Under the pieces are notes generated by a model that had not been told where the DNA came from, made no database searches, and was given only the letters and a program-made list of their open reading frames with translations. A DNA stretch of 64,000 nt from Pelodera strongyloides (taxonomy: Eukaryota; Nematoda; Chromadorea; Rhabditida; Rhabditidae): contig JAANDG010000132.1 of assembly GCA_036852015.1 (NCBI GenBank), forward strand, positions 1 through 64,000, written 5' to 3'. This document shows, piece by piece, positions 24,786 through 37,900 of this stretch (position 1 is the first letter of the stretch; every line of letters starts with the position of its first letter). A program made the position numbers and the translations under genes.

Positions 24786-24970
24786 GTCCTTGAAACGTAT
24801 TCCGCCATGTTAATATAGAGCGATTGTGAAACGTACTCGCTGGGTTAATATGGAGTACTTGTGAAACGTACTTCGCCAGGTTAATATAGAGTACTTGGGA
24901 AACATACTTGACCAGGTTCATTTTTTTAGACTAAGGAAACGTACTTCGCAAGGTTCATGTCGAGTCATTG
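24786..24970. repeat. minisatellite, ~35-bp unit, about 5 copies
   Basis: Degenerate units of TGAAACGTACTTCGCCAGG plus TTAATATAGAGTACT, directly 5' of the MITE at 24971. Confidence 0.65.
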
Positions 24971-25155
24971 TTAAAGCGAAATACCGGCCGGTTTTTGAAA
25001 CGCATCAAGTACTCCCTGCTTTCCTATGCTTCGTATGCAAATGAGCATAAATTTGAATAAAAAATAGACCCCAATAGACCCCTTTTAGCATAACTGCATA
25101 AGAATGCTGATATTTGAGATGCGTTTCAAAAACTGGCTGGTATTTCGCTTTAAAA
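24971..25155. mobile_element. family A MITE
   Basis: Termini TTAAAGCGAAATACCGGCCG and CTGGCTGGTATTTCGCTTTAAA with body GCATAA...TTATGC; intergenic, directly after a minisatellite. Confidence 0.75.
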
Positions 25156-25622
25156 GTACTGCGCCAGGTTCCGATTTCCCATATGGTTTCCCATTCCCAA
25201 AAGTTGCCATTAACAAAGAAGTATAGCGAAAAGTGTTTGTTATCAGTAGAAAAGTGCCAAAAACCTGTCACTTACTTGTATACGAGTCAGCAGTTTCAGG
25301 CCGAATTATTGATAAGATCACATCGCCTGAAACACTGATCATTTGCGCGTTTCCACTTTGTTTTGTGATTTTGTTTATTTGGTAAACTGTCTTAGCAGGT
25401 GAACCTTTGGGTTACTGTATCTCTTACTGCATTGAGTGGCAATTATTATTTTCTACCAGGGCAAGCTTCCTAGTAAGACACAAACCCTCAAACTTGGGTA
25501 TCTAAACCGGTTTAAGTACTTAACTTACCCAATTTTGAGGGGCGTTGATACTAAAAATTTTGAATTTGTGTTCAATAGAACTAACTAATCTGAAAACTTT
25601 ATTAGATTGCTACCGATGGTGG

Positions 25623-26663
25623 ATGATGGCGTCTCAAACTTCAATGAATGGTAACCAAAATGTGGCTTCTCGACAAATAAACAATTACCCCAATTACCTT
25701 TATACAAATACAAGAGTAGAAAGGAATACTCAGGAGTTTCCGCCTCCCATCGATAGTGGTAAGTTTGTTGAAATTTCTCACAGTCAAATGCGAAATAACG
25801 TCCATCACCAGCGCAAATGAGTCTAATTTTCATCTATTTTTTCGTTTGACTACGCAAATAAAATCACACACGTTGACAATATCCAAATAAATTTCGAGAA
25901 TAATGATAAAGATAATGGAATGCACATCTCTAGAACGGATCAAGGAACAAATCAACAAGAACCGCGAACTTTGCGTGAAACTGTCGCCATTACGCCGCAG
26001 AAAGGTTGACACGTTTTTCATGATTTTTTTCACATTCGCGAATATTGAATTTAAAGAATGTTCCTCGTTTTAGGTGTGCCATACAAAAGTTTGCGGGATA
26101 CCCATAAATATTTCACAATAAACAACAATTCAGGAGTTGCTAAAGAAATCGCGGAAGGCCATCGTTCGTCGTAAATTTTCCTTGATTCACGGACCATCAC
26201 CAGTGACTTGCCACTCAAACTCGAAGAGCAAATTTCCGACGCAACATCCGACGAATACAAGGAAGTACACAATTGGTAACAACTAGGTTTTGAATGTGTG
26301 CACTTAGACTAAGTGAGGGGTTGGGCTTGCGGGAAAAACGTTCCTGTCATATTTCAATCCATTTCAAGTCGGCACTATACTTATACGGTTGGATCGCGAT
26401 GCAGCCTCTCCCTTATAAATTGTATTATTTTTAAAGCGAGATAACGACCGGTTCTTGAAACGTATTTGGACAACTGTATTCCCTTATGTTATATGCAAAT
26501 AGACATAGGAGCATACGTTTCAAAAACCGGCTGTTATATCGCTTTAATCCAACTTCATCTTTCTTTAGCCCCTCTGCCTCGACCCAAAGTACCCATCATA
26601 TGGACACCATCTGTATCTCATCCGTCATCTCCTGACGGCATAACAACTCACAACACGAATTAG
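25623..26663 (+). CDS. small unrecognised basic protein, 4 exons, ~147 aa
   Basis: Exons 25623-25758, 25934-26004, 26134-26275, 26569-26663 join in phase with no stop until TAG at 26661-26663. The start is the first of two adjacent ATGs; an acceptor-like TTTATTAG just upstream would suit spliced-leader addition. Residues ~1-45 are Asn/Gln-rich; the middle is strongly basic and helical-looking (ERIKEQINKNREL, PLRRRKELLKKSRKAIVRRK); the C-terminus is Pro/Ser/Thr-rich (PLPRPKVPIIWTP). No signal peptide or membrane segment. The basic run could bind nucleic acid or act as a nuclear signal, but I do not recognise a family. Intron 3 contains a short family A MITE. Confidence 0.6.
26431..26548. mobile_element. 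short family A MITE
   Basis: 118-bp version with TTTTTAAAGCGAGATAACGACCGG and CCGGCTGTTATATCGCTTTAA ends; ends about 20 nt before the last exon of the small basic protein gene. Confidence 0.65.
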
Positions 26664-26666
26664 AAT

Positions 26667-26672
26667 AATAAA
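26667..26672 (+). terminator. candidate poly(A) signal, small basic protein gene
   Basis: AATAAA begins three bases after the stop codon, which would give a very short 3' UTR. This gene converges on the anillin-type gene of the opposite strand. Confidence 0.35.
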
Positions 26673-27159
26673 CAATGCTTCACTCATGCAATGGTGATAA
26701 TATTCTAGATTCTAGCTATAACAATTGTGAGTGTACTACATGGACACATTCAAACCGGAAATTAATAAAAAGCTTATATAACTTCTGTACCATCCCAAAT
26801 CAGATTTTTTTATTCGAACGGTGCGGATTTACGCTGCGTCTGCGCATTTTCTAACCGTCACATGCAAAAATAACCGTCCCAACCTTCTCCTACGGGGGAA
26901 GTAGATACTGAAAGCCGTCCGATGGCCCACTACTTGGAGGAAGAATCGGCCGTATATGGAAATCCCATACGGGACAACAACGAAGCAGAAGTGCTGCGCG
27001 CCGTAACGTTTGGGGGCTGTTTCCAGCAAAAAAGACTCGCGTGCACACGTTTTTTAACGACGTTGTTTCCAGTTTTATTGCGGTAAACACCACCAAAAAA
27101 TTGCCGAAAGGGTGCGAAAACGTTGCGCAAAAAGTCGCTGAGCGATCCAAAAGAAAGCG

Positions 27160-27210
27160 GAATGTTTAGATACTTTCTCTAAACAGCGCCTTAGACCACT
27201 CGACCACACA
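27160..27210 (-). other. fragment resembling a tRNA 5' half
   Basis: Minus strand reads GTGGTCGAGTGGTCTAAGGCGCTG, close to the D-arm region at 1382-1400, followed by a perfect 7-8 bp hairpin (GTTTAGA...TCTAAAC). No T arm follows. Confidence 0.3.
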
Positions 27211-27399
27211 AACATGTGAGGCCTGTTCGTGCAGAAAAACATCAGTACAACCAACAACTGCAGTTACGGGGGATCCTTTGAGCGCTTTCAAGATGCGCTG
27301 CTGAAAAGGGAAAAGCGTTTTCAATAAACGCTGTTGAAAAAAAAAGTAGGAATAGAAAGTAGGAATAGTGTTTACTGTTTCCCGCACTGTTTCCGGCAA

Positions 27400-27490
27400 A
27401 CACTTTGCGGCGCCCATGTTGTTTCCAATTTCGGTACGGGGCGCATTTTATTATGTCTCAAAATGGTGCGGCGCGCAACTCTATAGTGGA
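27400..27490. repeat. GC-rich dispersed repeat, copy 2 (inverted)
   Basis: CGGGGCGCATTTTATTATG...AAATGGTGCGGCGCGCAACTC is the reverse complement of the left part of 17725-17880. Related GC-rich sequence extends back to about 26880. Confidence 0.55.
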
Positions 27491-27499
27491 GAACAATTA

Positions 27500-28676
27500 G
27501 TGAATGTTTGGCATCACACTCACTTATCACCAAGTCGCGAAACATCCGTCCTTTACACACCCATAACAATTTAAAAACTACCAAACCCAACAAAGCCAAC
27601 CAAAAAAAAAACAATAACAATAACACCAAATACTTTATTAGTTCAACGACAAATTTACGTGAGTTTAACAAATCGTCTAAATACGAGCGAAAATAAATAC
27701 GCATGAAGAAGAAACACTAAGGCACTGAAACTCGAAAAATACTACTCAAAAGATGAAGACAAAAAAATAATAATAATAAAACCAATACTACGGGTTAGAT
27801 CCAGATCTGAACGATAAAAAATAAACTAAAACCTTAACTCGACAAAATTGACAACGGGGGCACATTCCATTCACTACTAAGGATGTTGGCTAACAAACCT
27901 AGTCTACTCATACAATAACAGAAAGACAGAACTTTACAACAACGAAAAACTACATTTTGTTTCTAAACACACTGAACTACGTCCTAAAAACTAAAACTAC
28001 ATCTCGAGATCTAACATTATCAGAAGAGAGAAAAAAATACTTAATAACGCAACGGAAACGCAACACAACTCAAGCTACAATAAAATATTTCAATCAACAT
28101 GCTATACAGTTCAAAATGGAAAGATGTAATAAGGGGCGAAACGAAAGAATTTTAGGGAGCCCACTTTTCAGTTAGTTGAGTTCAACTTGTTCACGACCCA
28201 TGCAAAGGCTCAAAACATTAGCTCTTGCTCTTATTGTCGATTCGGCAAACTAAGCGCAGCATATTTTGGTTCTCGACGACATATTCTATGGGTCTACGGC
28301 TCAACGCGGTAGCGTACCATTCATTTCCTACGGTAACGGCACCGGACTCCTATTAACCCTAATAAAAACTGATTTATCCCATTCACTACACTGATTGTTA
28401 GACAAAGAGGAAAATAAACAACAATGATGTGCACATTAACATTGACACGTATGACCATGTAATCATCCGAAAACAAGACTACAAATTATTTGCAGTTCCT
28501 TCGAAATCCGTGATTACAAGGTCATAAACGCAAGAATCCGTGATATTACTCTAAAAACGCTGGAAAACGACTGAGGCTAAATTCAAAGACAGCCAGATAA
28601 AGGCCATCTACAAAATGATCGGGGGAAGGCAGAGCCAATCAAAGGCGATACAGTACTCTACATTCATTATGCTAAT
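27500..28676. other. convergent intergenic region, no gene seen
   Basis: A-rich on the plus strand, between two converging genes. It should contain the 3' UTR of the anillin-type gene; I did not find a clear minus-strand AATAAA. Confidence 0.5.
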
Positions 28677-31600
28677 TCAACTGCTTTGTCCTCGAATCAC
28701 CTGCAGGGTCTCATTGAAAGCGGCCAACCACGACTGACGCAGTTCATTCGAATCCGCCGACAGAAGAACCCTGAAAATTATAATTAAAAATAATATTAAT
28801 AAGGAAAATCAAAATCGCTATTCCACAAAATAATACTGTTACCAATGGTCTATCAAAAAAAAACCACAACCACGGCCAAATTATCACCATAATTCTCTTA
28901 TTAAATAATATAATCTAATAATAATAATAAATAAATAAATTATATGCAACTCTGTTCGTTCCAATTTGTCAACATTGTCTTTGTCATTTTGTCTAGCACT
29001 GCACTGCACATACTAGGTCTGGTTTCGTTTCAATGGACTACTGACTGTTATTAACCAAATGTTACTAATAGATTATTCTTATTCCTAGTAAGGTACCTCT
29101 TCTTCTCGATCAACGATGGAGTCGTGTTGACCAACATATCAACTGAGAAGGCGTACGGCCTGCTGCACACTTCCATGGTGGCCGGCAGCAGCGACTGCTC
29201 CGTACACTTGCACAAGTCCATCAGAGCAATTGGTGCCTGGAAACAAAAAATCGGGAAATATTTTGGTGCGTTTGAGTAACAATAAGCAGAGTCGCTTCAC
29301 AACTTATAATGGCAGCTCATTCCCGCCCCGAGCACAAAAATCAACAAAAAAAAATCAATTTTACGGACACGACGTATGTTCTCCATTCTTCCACCGATAC
29401 GGAAAAAAAAAACTTGGCTTGCCCATAGGTCCATGGAGAGAGACTTAGCGCTTCGAAATATTGTGATTTAGATCATATACTCAAAAAAAATAAACCCTAA
29501 CCATAAAATTACGCACCTTGTCCATGTCAACGTCCACTGGGTCCTTCCAAAAGTGCACAATTCCACGTCTGAGCACAGCCCAGAAGCGAACCCACGAGCC
29601 CTGACCGCTCACCACTTGATACATGGTCTAAACGTCATTTTGTACTATTGGTACTTATTATAGAATTATACCTATATCTACTCTCATTCGATCGGTACTA
29701 TCCTAGAAAATGACCGTATGGCCAATCATGGTCGTTTTTGATCAACATAAACTCATGCATCATGGTAATGGACAGAACGCGCACTAGTGAGCAAATGAAA
29801 TTTTTAAATCCATACTGGTCTTCATATACCCTTAAGTATACTTAATTCACAAAGGAGCCCGTGCCCGTTATAGGAAAACGAAATCCCTCCCACTCACCAA
29901 AAATCCTCTGAACTCGACTTCGACAGCCGCGGGCAGTGTTGTGCAACGGGAATTGATTTCGATCTGACCATCCAGTGGATAGACCGGGTCGTCCATGTAG
30001 AAGTTCTTCATGCCGGCTGTGTCCCTGCAAACAATCTAGTTATAAAATGAAAACTGCAAGTTTGAACAATTCGCGAAAATCTTAGCACATGACAAATTAA
30101 CACCGATAAAAAGAGAATCACATGAATCCAATAACAACTTTACACTTTGTTTAACATGTGGCTGAAACATACGTAATACAGTGTCGTTTCACAAACCTGT
30201 TCAGAATAATCGTGCCACACTTTATGAACTCGCCCGGGTTCTGTTCCACATTATCCTTGGCGGCCGATTTCGTCGGCGTGTACAACTTACGCGCCGAGTC
30301 TGCAAAACAGGAGCAAATGAATCGGCAACCACAAACAAACTACAACCTACACCCGCTAAACACAATAAATTTTAAATTCGCTCATGACTAAACAAAGAAA
30401 GAAATACAGGAGAGACAGGAAGACTTGAGAGGGAAAGAGAGAGAGAGAGAGCAATCGACAGAGAGACTCACACGAGAGGGAAAGGGAAACAATTCAAATT
30501 TCGATCTCAAAATCAAAACCAACTCGGCGTGAGGAAGTGACGAGCCTTAATCGCAAGACTTCCGGCACACGACGGATCGGAATCGTTGCGTGGATCACGC
30601 ATCTTCTAAAACATTGCACAGGTTAAAAATCTTTTTTTTTTTCGTCCGAAAGTAAGTGTACTTAAAGTAAGTTAAACCAAGCATGCAATCATCGTGAAAT
30701 TGTAAAGCCATTTTTGCCAAACTTAGTGAAAAGATAAAAAAAACATTAAATATATTAGCATCAAATAACTTGCCATCGCGTAAATCTCGAGAATGACGGC
30801 AAAGTCGACGGGCAGATTACAGAATCGGACAGTCTCCGAGAATTGCAGCTGGCGGATTCGCTGGAAATTGGCAGATAACTTACTTGTTTAGTACACATAC
30901 GGTCAGTGAAGAATACCATTAAACCACATCCTATAAAACTATCCAAAACAGGCAATTACAGTAACCAAACACAAACCTTGTAATTCGAATCGACCAAGGT
31001 CACTGGTGCAGTCGCCTCCACCTCAACACCACACTTGAGCACTATGAGGAAGGCATAGGACGAGTCTGGAAAAGTATAATCATTAAAAAGAAACAAGTTT
31101 AGATTCATAATCAGCTGAGGACAACGTGTTGGGTCACAGCATAAAATACCCCGCCAAATGCGGACGATCAGGTCCCGATCCGTAATGCATATATGCAAAT
31201 TAGTCTAAATCACCTCTCCAAAATTTTGAGATGCGGACCTAATTCAATGTGTGTGTGGGCCCCCTGCCCTAAGCACGGTCAGTTGGAACAAAACCCACTA
31301 TTGTCCACGGCTCGCTGGCAAAAGTTTCTGTTAAGATGGATCGTGATACTATCAATGATCATCATTCCACGCATGTCGCGGCTAATCGGAGGCGGCGGCG
31401 GAATATCACACTGACTCCACGCGTGCAGTCTCTGGATCTCACGGTTGACGGCGAGAACGCGTTCGCGAGCCACAAGCAACGTGCGCTGCGCGGTGATCTG
31501 AATAAAGAGTCATTCACACTCACACGAGGAAATAATATAAGCAAATCGTCAATCTTCACATCATGTGAGCTAAACTAATATATTCATGTAAGATATCACT

Positions 31601-31900
31601 AGCACGCTTTCCAAGAACGCCCCCATAATCAAGTCAGCACGAAACACGACGTCATGGAAGACCTTAGTTATTCGTTCATATACAAATGGACTAATCAATT
31701 TCATATACCCTCACTGATGAGAGACCTATTCCCATAATTATGTGAGCCCGCTTCACACATTCAAATACGGTATAGCACACCTCAGCGGGCCGCCTGTGCC
31801 ATACCTCGTGCAAGGCCTTGTTCTTCTTGCGGGCCAATGACAACGCCTTCTCTGTCATCTGGATCTGCTCTTCGTGCAGTTTCAGCTGTGCCAGCAACTT
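28677..31900 (-). CDS. anillin C-terminus: coiled coil, anillin homology (C2-like) and PH domain exons
   Basis: Exons in transcript order: 31805-31900, 31299-31497, 30977-31065, 30774-30860, 30524-30605, 30197-30299, 29898-30024, 29517-29627, 29097-29236, 28677-28770 (TGA at 28677-28679). The first encodes a heptad-like helix (KLLAQLKLHEEQI). The next carry the anillin homology hallmarks: TAQRTLLVARERVLA, PPPPPISRDMRG, IDSITIHLN, YAFLIVLKCG, LQFSETVRF. The PH domain follows: VEFRGFLT, WVRFWAVLRRG, IVHFWKDP, RPYAFSVDML, and the closing Trp in SWLAAFNETL. The family call for this part is firm. The intron between 30774 and 30605 uses a GC donor. Confidence 0.93.
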
Positions 31901-34900
31901 CTGAAATCAAAGTTAGTTAAGATGCATACACGATACATAGCCTATTACCAAACATAAAATCAACAAGCGAGTTGCCTATCCCCCAAAAGCACTCCATCTC
32001 ATTATCGTGATATCAAATGGCGAATATGATCATAGAATTCACTACTGTGATCCGGACACTTTGATCTGTGACTGTGTCACACCAGAGAACACCTAGCCAC
32101 AATTCCCATATGGTTGTAAGACAAAGGTTCAAAACCAGGCCTACATCAATCTGGTCCTTGACATTCTTTCCCTGAGTTTTCCCAACTTCCTGACGGGGAG
32201 ATGCAGATGCCTGGATGCGGGGTTTCGTCGATTGGGTGGTAATTGTGGAGACGAAAGTGTCATCCCAGTCAGCCAGACGGGCCACAGCCTAAACGATGAC
32301 CGTCGTTAAAATAAGGCTTGAAGAGAAGACATCTATGATCTATTCAACAATGATGCTAACGAAGCGGATAGGAAGGAGCCAAAGATAGCGAAAATAACGC
32401 GAACAGCAATTCACAAGCGTTTCCAGGCTATACAGTACACATTTTCATCCCATAATCCCATCACGTTCATTATATTTTCTTTTCACCAGTATTTTTACAT
32501 GTGCAGTCCCTAATAATATGAAACATTAACGCACTCCAGCTTGACGCGCCGCTCCAGTCAGCGTGTCACGGGGCGTCGAAGTGACAAAAGTGCGTGCCGT
32601 ATGTGGTGATTGGCCACTCTGCAAAGCAGGGTTACACACGTGTCAAACAGTCAAACTCTTACGATGAGTACAGTAATGTCGGTAATTCAAGTGCTCTGAG
32701 GAGACGCAGAGAAACATACCACAAAATAATCAGTAAGTTAAAACGTCACAACAACAGCACAATATTAGTACCTGTTCAAACGGTTCGTCGTCAGGATGAA
32801 TTCCAACGTCGACAAGTGAGAGCGGGGCCATTGCCGGAGGAAGCGTGTTTCCGTACGTGTTGCTCGAGCATTTACGAGGACGCGCACCCTAAGAAAAGTT
32901 TAATTTCGATTCGACAGAGATCCAACGTAAAAAGCATTGTAGAACTTTCCGTACCACACATGTACATTTGCCATGAACAATAATAAAGACGGACCGCCCA
33001 ATTTAGAAAATTAAATAAGCTTCAGTAATTGAGAACTACCTGGCTATCAACAACCGCTCCGTGATCCTCGTGAGTGATATCGATAAGGCCTCCAGAGCCC
33101 AGTACCACTTCCTTCCTCGGGGAAAGGTCCACGGTCACCTCGCTCATGTACAGAGGGCGTGAGCTCTAGAGAAGATAGAATCATTCAAATTGTTCACAGC
33201 ATCTTAATCCAGTCAAGCAGAAGGAAGGTAGCCAGCCATAGCAGACCTCACCAGTTCAGTGGCCCATGGTCACATGATAAACTCCTAATAACCACCTCAG
33301 TATTCATAGTATTTGTGCGTCCGGAGCTCTGCTGACGGCTTCCAGGTCTCGGCGGGGTGTACAACTCAGAGAAACGCTTCTCCGCGTCCACATTGCTCTC
33401 CAGTGTGCCACGGTTGCCACCCAGGTCGTAGGCATTCTTGAGCACAGTCGGTGTTTGGACCTTGCTTCTGAAAAGGGCAACCCATTGCATCTCCAAAAAC
33501 AACGTCAAACTACAACCTACTCAGGAACAACACGGTGCATAAAATCTAAATCTAAAGGATTGGCACAGTCCAGCTCGAGCTCTCACAGCTACGGCCACTT
33601 TAGTTTAGTTTATTCCGTGTGTTTCGTCCACGGTCCACTAAGCTAGACATATTGGATTACATAATACCTTGTCATGTTCAAAATCACAAACCTATACTGC
33701 GAAACAGCCTCAACGACAGTCGTTGGCTTGCCGTACGGGGTGCTGGTGGCAAGCGGCTGTCCATAGGCATAGGCAGCAGGTCTTCTAGGAGCGGCCGGCG
33801 TTCTCGAACCTTTCATGGAGACGTTAAAGTCGAGCGTGCTTCTGTCCCGAATCCTCACTGAGCCAATCGGTTCTGGTGTACGACTTCTCGGCTTGCTGGC
33901 CAGCTGCATAAACTTCTTGGCCACCTCACGCACCTAAATAACCAAACTATGTTCAATACCGTGCGATTCGTCCGCACAGCCGCTTCTCGAAAAACAACCA
34001 AAAACAAAAACAAAACCACGTTGTGCCAAGCTCAGGGAAATGGACAAATCAACAAAAAAATTAAAAACAAAACAAACCTTTCCATCAGTTTTCGCTGTCT
34101 TTACTTGGCCTGGCGACGATTTGGGACTACTAAATAACATATTTATAAATAACACCGAGGTGTGCATCAAATAATATGATGAATATGAATATCAAATATC
34201 AATTGTCAAACAAAATACCAATTGAATCTACAAATACGGAAAAAATCCCCACACTCAATGACGTAATTTATTTTTCACGAAAAGGGGACATAACTTCATG
34301 CATACCTAAGGAACCCAATAATCTGGTTCATCTTCGTCTTCAGCGGTCCACGGGACGGTGTTTGGGGTACCGTTCCGTCACCGTAGACGGGTCCGTCACG
34401 CTCCTTCGACCAGAGCGGCTCCGTGACAGTCGAATCGATCAGACGGCTGCTGCGCACCTCCTGCAAGAAATGGAGAGACGTCGCGTCAAGTGAGGATGCA
34501 AGAAACTTAGGAAACAGAAAATAACAGTCATATGCCATACTCAGTCAAAGTCATTACACTACTGCGCGTTTAAAACCACACCAATAATAGACCCGGAGTA
34601 TGTGGTAACGTTACGCAAACGGCTCGTTAAAAGAATCAACTACGTTCCCAACCTTTGCATTCTGTCTCTCCTTTTCCTTCGTGATTCTCATCGACACCAT
34701 CGACGTATCACACTTCGGAGGCGTTCCGTGCGTCTCAATAGCCTCGCCGGGCACATTGAACATGGCAGAAGCGGGCGAGAAGCGCGGTTCCGGATCGCGG
34801 GCACGGGCCGTAGGTGTTGAGGGGACCATCACAGATGAGTGATTCGACTGACGACGTTGCTAAAATAGTAATATGAAACACTAACACTACTTCATAACAA

Positions 34901-37900
34901 TTTCTCGGAGCAGTGAATCTCCTCACCAGCTACATTTTTACTCTTTACCTTTCCGCGCTTAAACCCTCACCTAACCCAATTTTTCACAAAAAGAATATCA
35001 AATACATTCACGCTACCTGATGAGACTGATTGATGACGTTCTGCTCAAGAGGGCGTGTGCTGGTCGTGTACTTGCTCGAATACTCCTGGTAAACATGGTG
35101 GTGCTCCACGGACGGCTTGTGCAACTCGCGATCATCCCTCAATACCTCTTTCTCCTCGGTTAGCTAAACAACAAACACAGCTACGCATTGCCACATGAGA
35201 AAAACACCTAAACCAAAACAAATCGGAACGTAAAAAATACCACATACATTATTAGTAGTGAAGGCTGAAGGACCCGAGACATCTATGTAGTATGTGGGGT
35301 TTCGTTTCTTTTCGCTCAATGCATGTTTTAGTATTTTTGGTGGCTCGAGCAAACCCTTACCGTTCTGTCCAAAGGACTCTGTACATCCTGTCTTCCTCTT
35401 GCACTCTGTCGACTTTCACGTCCCGTCGGAGGAGCATACCGTCCCTGGTGATTCTGGTTGATATAGTTACTGTCACCACCAGCCATCTGATCAGCTTCGG
35501 GCTTCGCCTAAAGTAAAAAAAGTATAAGAACAGAGGTTAATATCACGTTTCTCTGAAGCGTCAGTACGCAATTGAATGATACGCATAGTGTTTATATTAG
35601 TAAATGCCAATCCCAATCGTAATCAATACGAAGCCCCAGAGAGAACCAAACAATACATAAACTGAGTATACTAACTGTAAGTACTAAGTAAGCTTCAGCT
35701 GGGCACCAAACAGAAAAAAATAAGAATAAGTCCCCCACCTCCCGTCTATCCTCTATCTCGGCATACGGTCCACTCTCATCAAAATCGGGACTGTGCACGC
35801 CATAGTCTCGATTCAGCGTGCCAACCGGCTCGTTCTAAACAAAAACATTGTTTCAAACTGGTACTGGTTATAGGAAACATAACAACATAAAATAGCAGGA
35901 AACAGGAGCGTTATTTGACTGCCTTACAAAAGCATGTGAGCAGTAGCAAAGCTATTCACTACATTCAATTTTTATATTATGGCACAATCAACATGCTACG
36001 GAGAGCTTCAGTTAAAGCACACACATAAAAAACATAAGCACATCATGCACGTTAGAATATAGTGGAACAGTGAACAAAAAATACAGCGTGCACTGAATAC
36101 GGGCATAAATCGTGTGCGTAAAGCGATCGAAACACAGCGTGTCAATCACATGGTCTAAGTAAGCAAGAAGAGGTATGTCCGTGTTTCTAGGCACCGATTT
36201 ATGCCCCGATTCCTGACTTGTAAACAACATTCAAACACAAACCACAGTAGTACTCTCGCAGGTTCCTCTTCTACTTCTCACTCCTCCACCTCCTCCTGTT
36301 CCCGATATCATCGAGGGTCTCCTCGTCACCGCCGGTGACGACGACTTGATAAATGTCGACGACAACAACGAGTTGTTCCTTGCCGGTGTCGCGCTTCCAG
36401 TCACCGTCGTAACTGTCCTATCCGACCTCTCCTCCGTCACTGGACTCAGTGAGGTCGGCATGACCCAATGTCCGTCACCCCACTGGGTTCCCGAAAACTC
36501 GCTGGGGAGGCGGAATCGAACCGGCTTCGTGCCCACGACAATCGGACTGCTGATCATCAGCGTCTGCTGGACGTGGTAGACAGGACGACTCGGGCACGAC
36601 GACGACCTCCTAGGATGTGAGCGATGATTCTTCGCCACCTGACTAGCAGTCAGCGTCGACAGCGGTTGATATCCGTGAACGCTCATCTGATCGCTAACCA
36701 CCGAATTGCGTTCCGTATGTTCATCAGCAGTGGGAAGGTAGTGAGAGCGCGACAGGGTTCTTTCAGCCTAAACTTAACAAATAGGGAGAGGGACGGCATG
36801 CAAAAACAAGACGGGTGGTACAAGTTACTGGATGATTAGCATTATCACACTTGTTAGATGCGTGCATAAACAAAACAGGACAATTACAGTGTTAGAGTCA
36901 GACACTCCAAATGAATTCCAGACGGGCATGCACACTACAAGACTGTGTGACTACAGACACGAAATAGCGTGACTCAGCACATCAGCAGCACAGCAGCACA
37001 GCATATAACACAAAAAATACCTCCGGAGTAAATATGAACTGTAGATCTAAAATGACAATTGAAAACTTCTACAATCCCATCGTAAACTCAAAAATATACA
37101 AAACACAAACAGTACCTCAACAAATTGGAACATCTGGTCTATAGCACCTTCATAGCGGTCCGTCTGAAAAAAGGCATACGAATGACGGTTCGCTTTTTAA
37201 TTTCTAAACATAAACCCCAAATAATGGGAAAACGAAGACGAGCCGCACTAAAAGATAAAAAGCTAAGAAAAACGGAGTTGCCTCTCATTCTCGTCTCTTT
37301 CTCGCCTCTCTCTCGTCTCTAAATCCCCTTTAGAAAAGCTCGACAAAGCACTAAATCTCCCTACCCTCTGCGATGTGATCGATCTGAGCGTGGACGCCCT
37401 TGTATGAGCATCGGGAGCATGAGACGACACTCGACTACCGTTGTCTTCCTTATTAGTAGTGCGGGAATAGCCTCCGGAGAACACGGTATCAGGTGACTTA
37501 CTCCAACCATTGGGACTTCTCAGAGGTGACGTATTCTATAAATCATCAGTTTACAAATAAAAACAACAAAGGGAAAAACAGTCTTGCAAGATTCAAAAGC
37601 ATAAAACGGGGTGTCACACGTGCCAAGAGATGTCAAAACAAGCAGAATACGTCAACGGTTGCGCCGAACATTTGAAACACACGTTCAATGAAACACCAAA
37701 GTACCCCAACACACTCTGCCCAACATCTTTTTTTCATACCGATTCATAACCATAAATCATCGATAATAAACTAGAGCTGCGGTTCGAAGATACGGCTGAT
37801 GATTTTGATTGAAAACGCTAAAAGTACGATTAAAAAAACACTGGAACAAACAGCACATGACACCACAAACACAGATATAGAAAAACAATCAAACTCTCGT

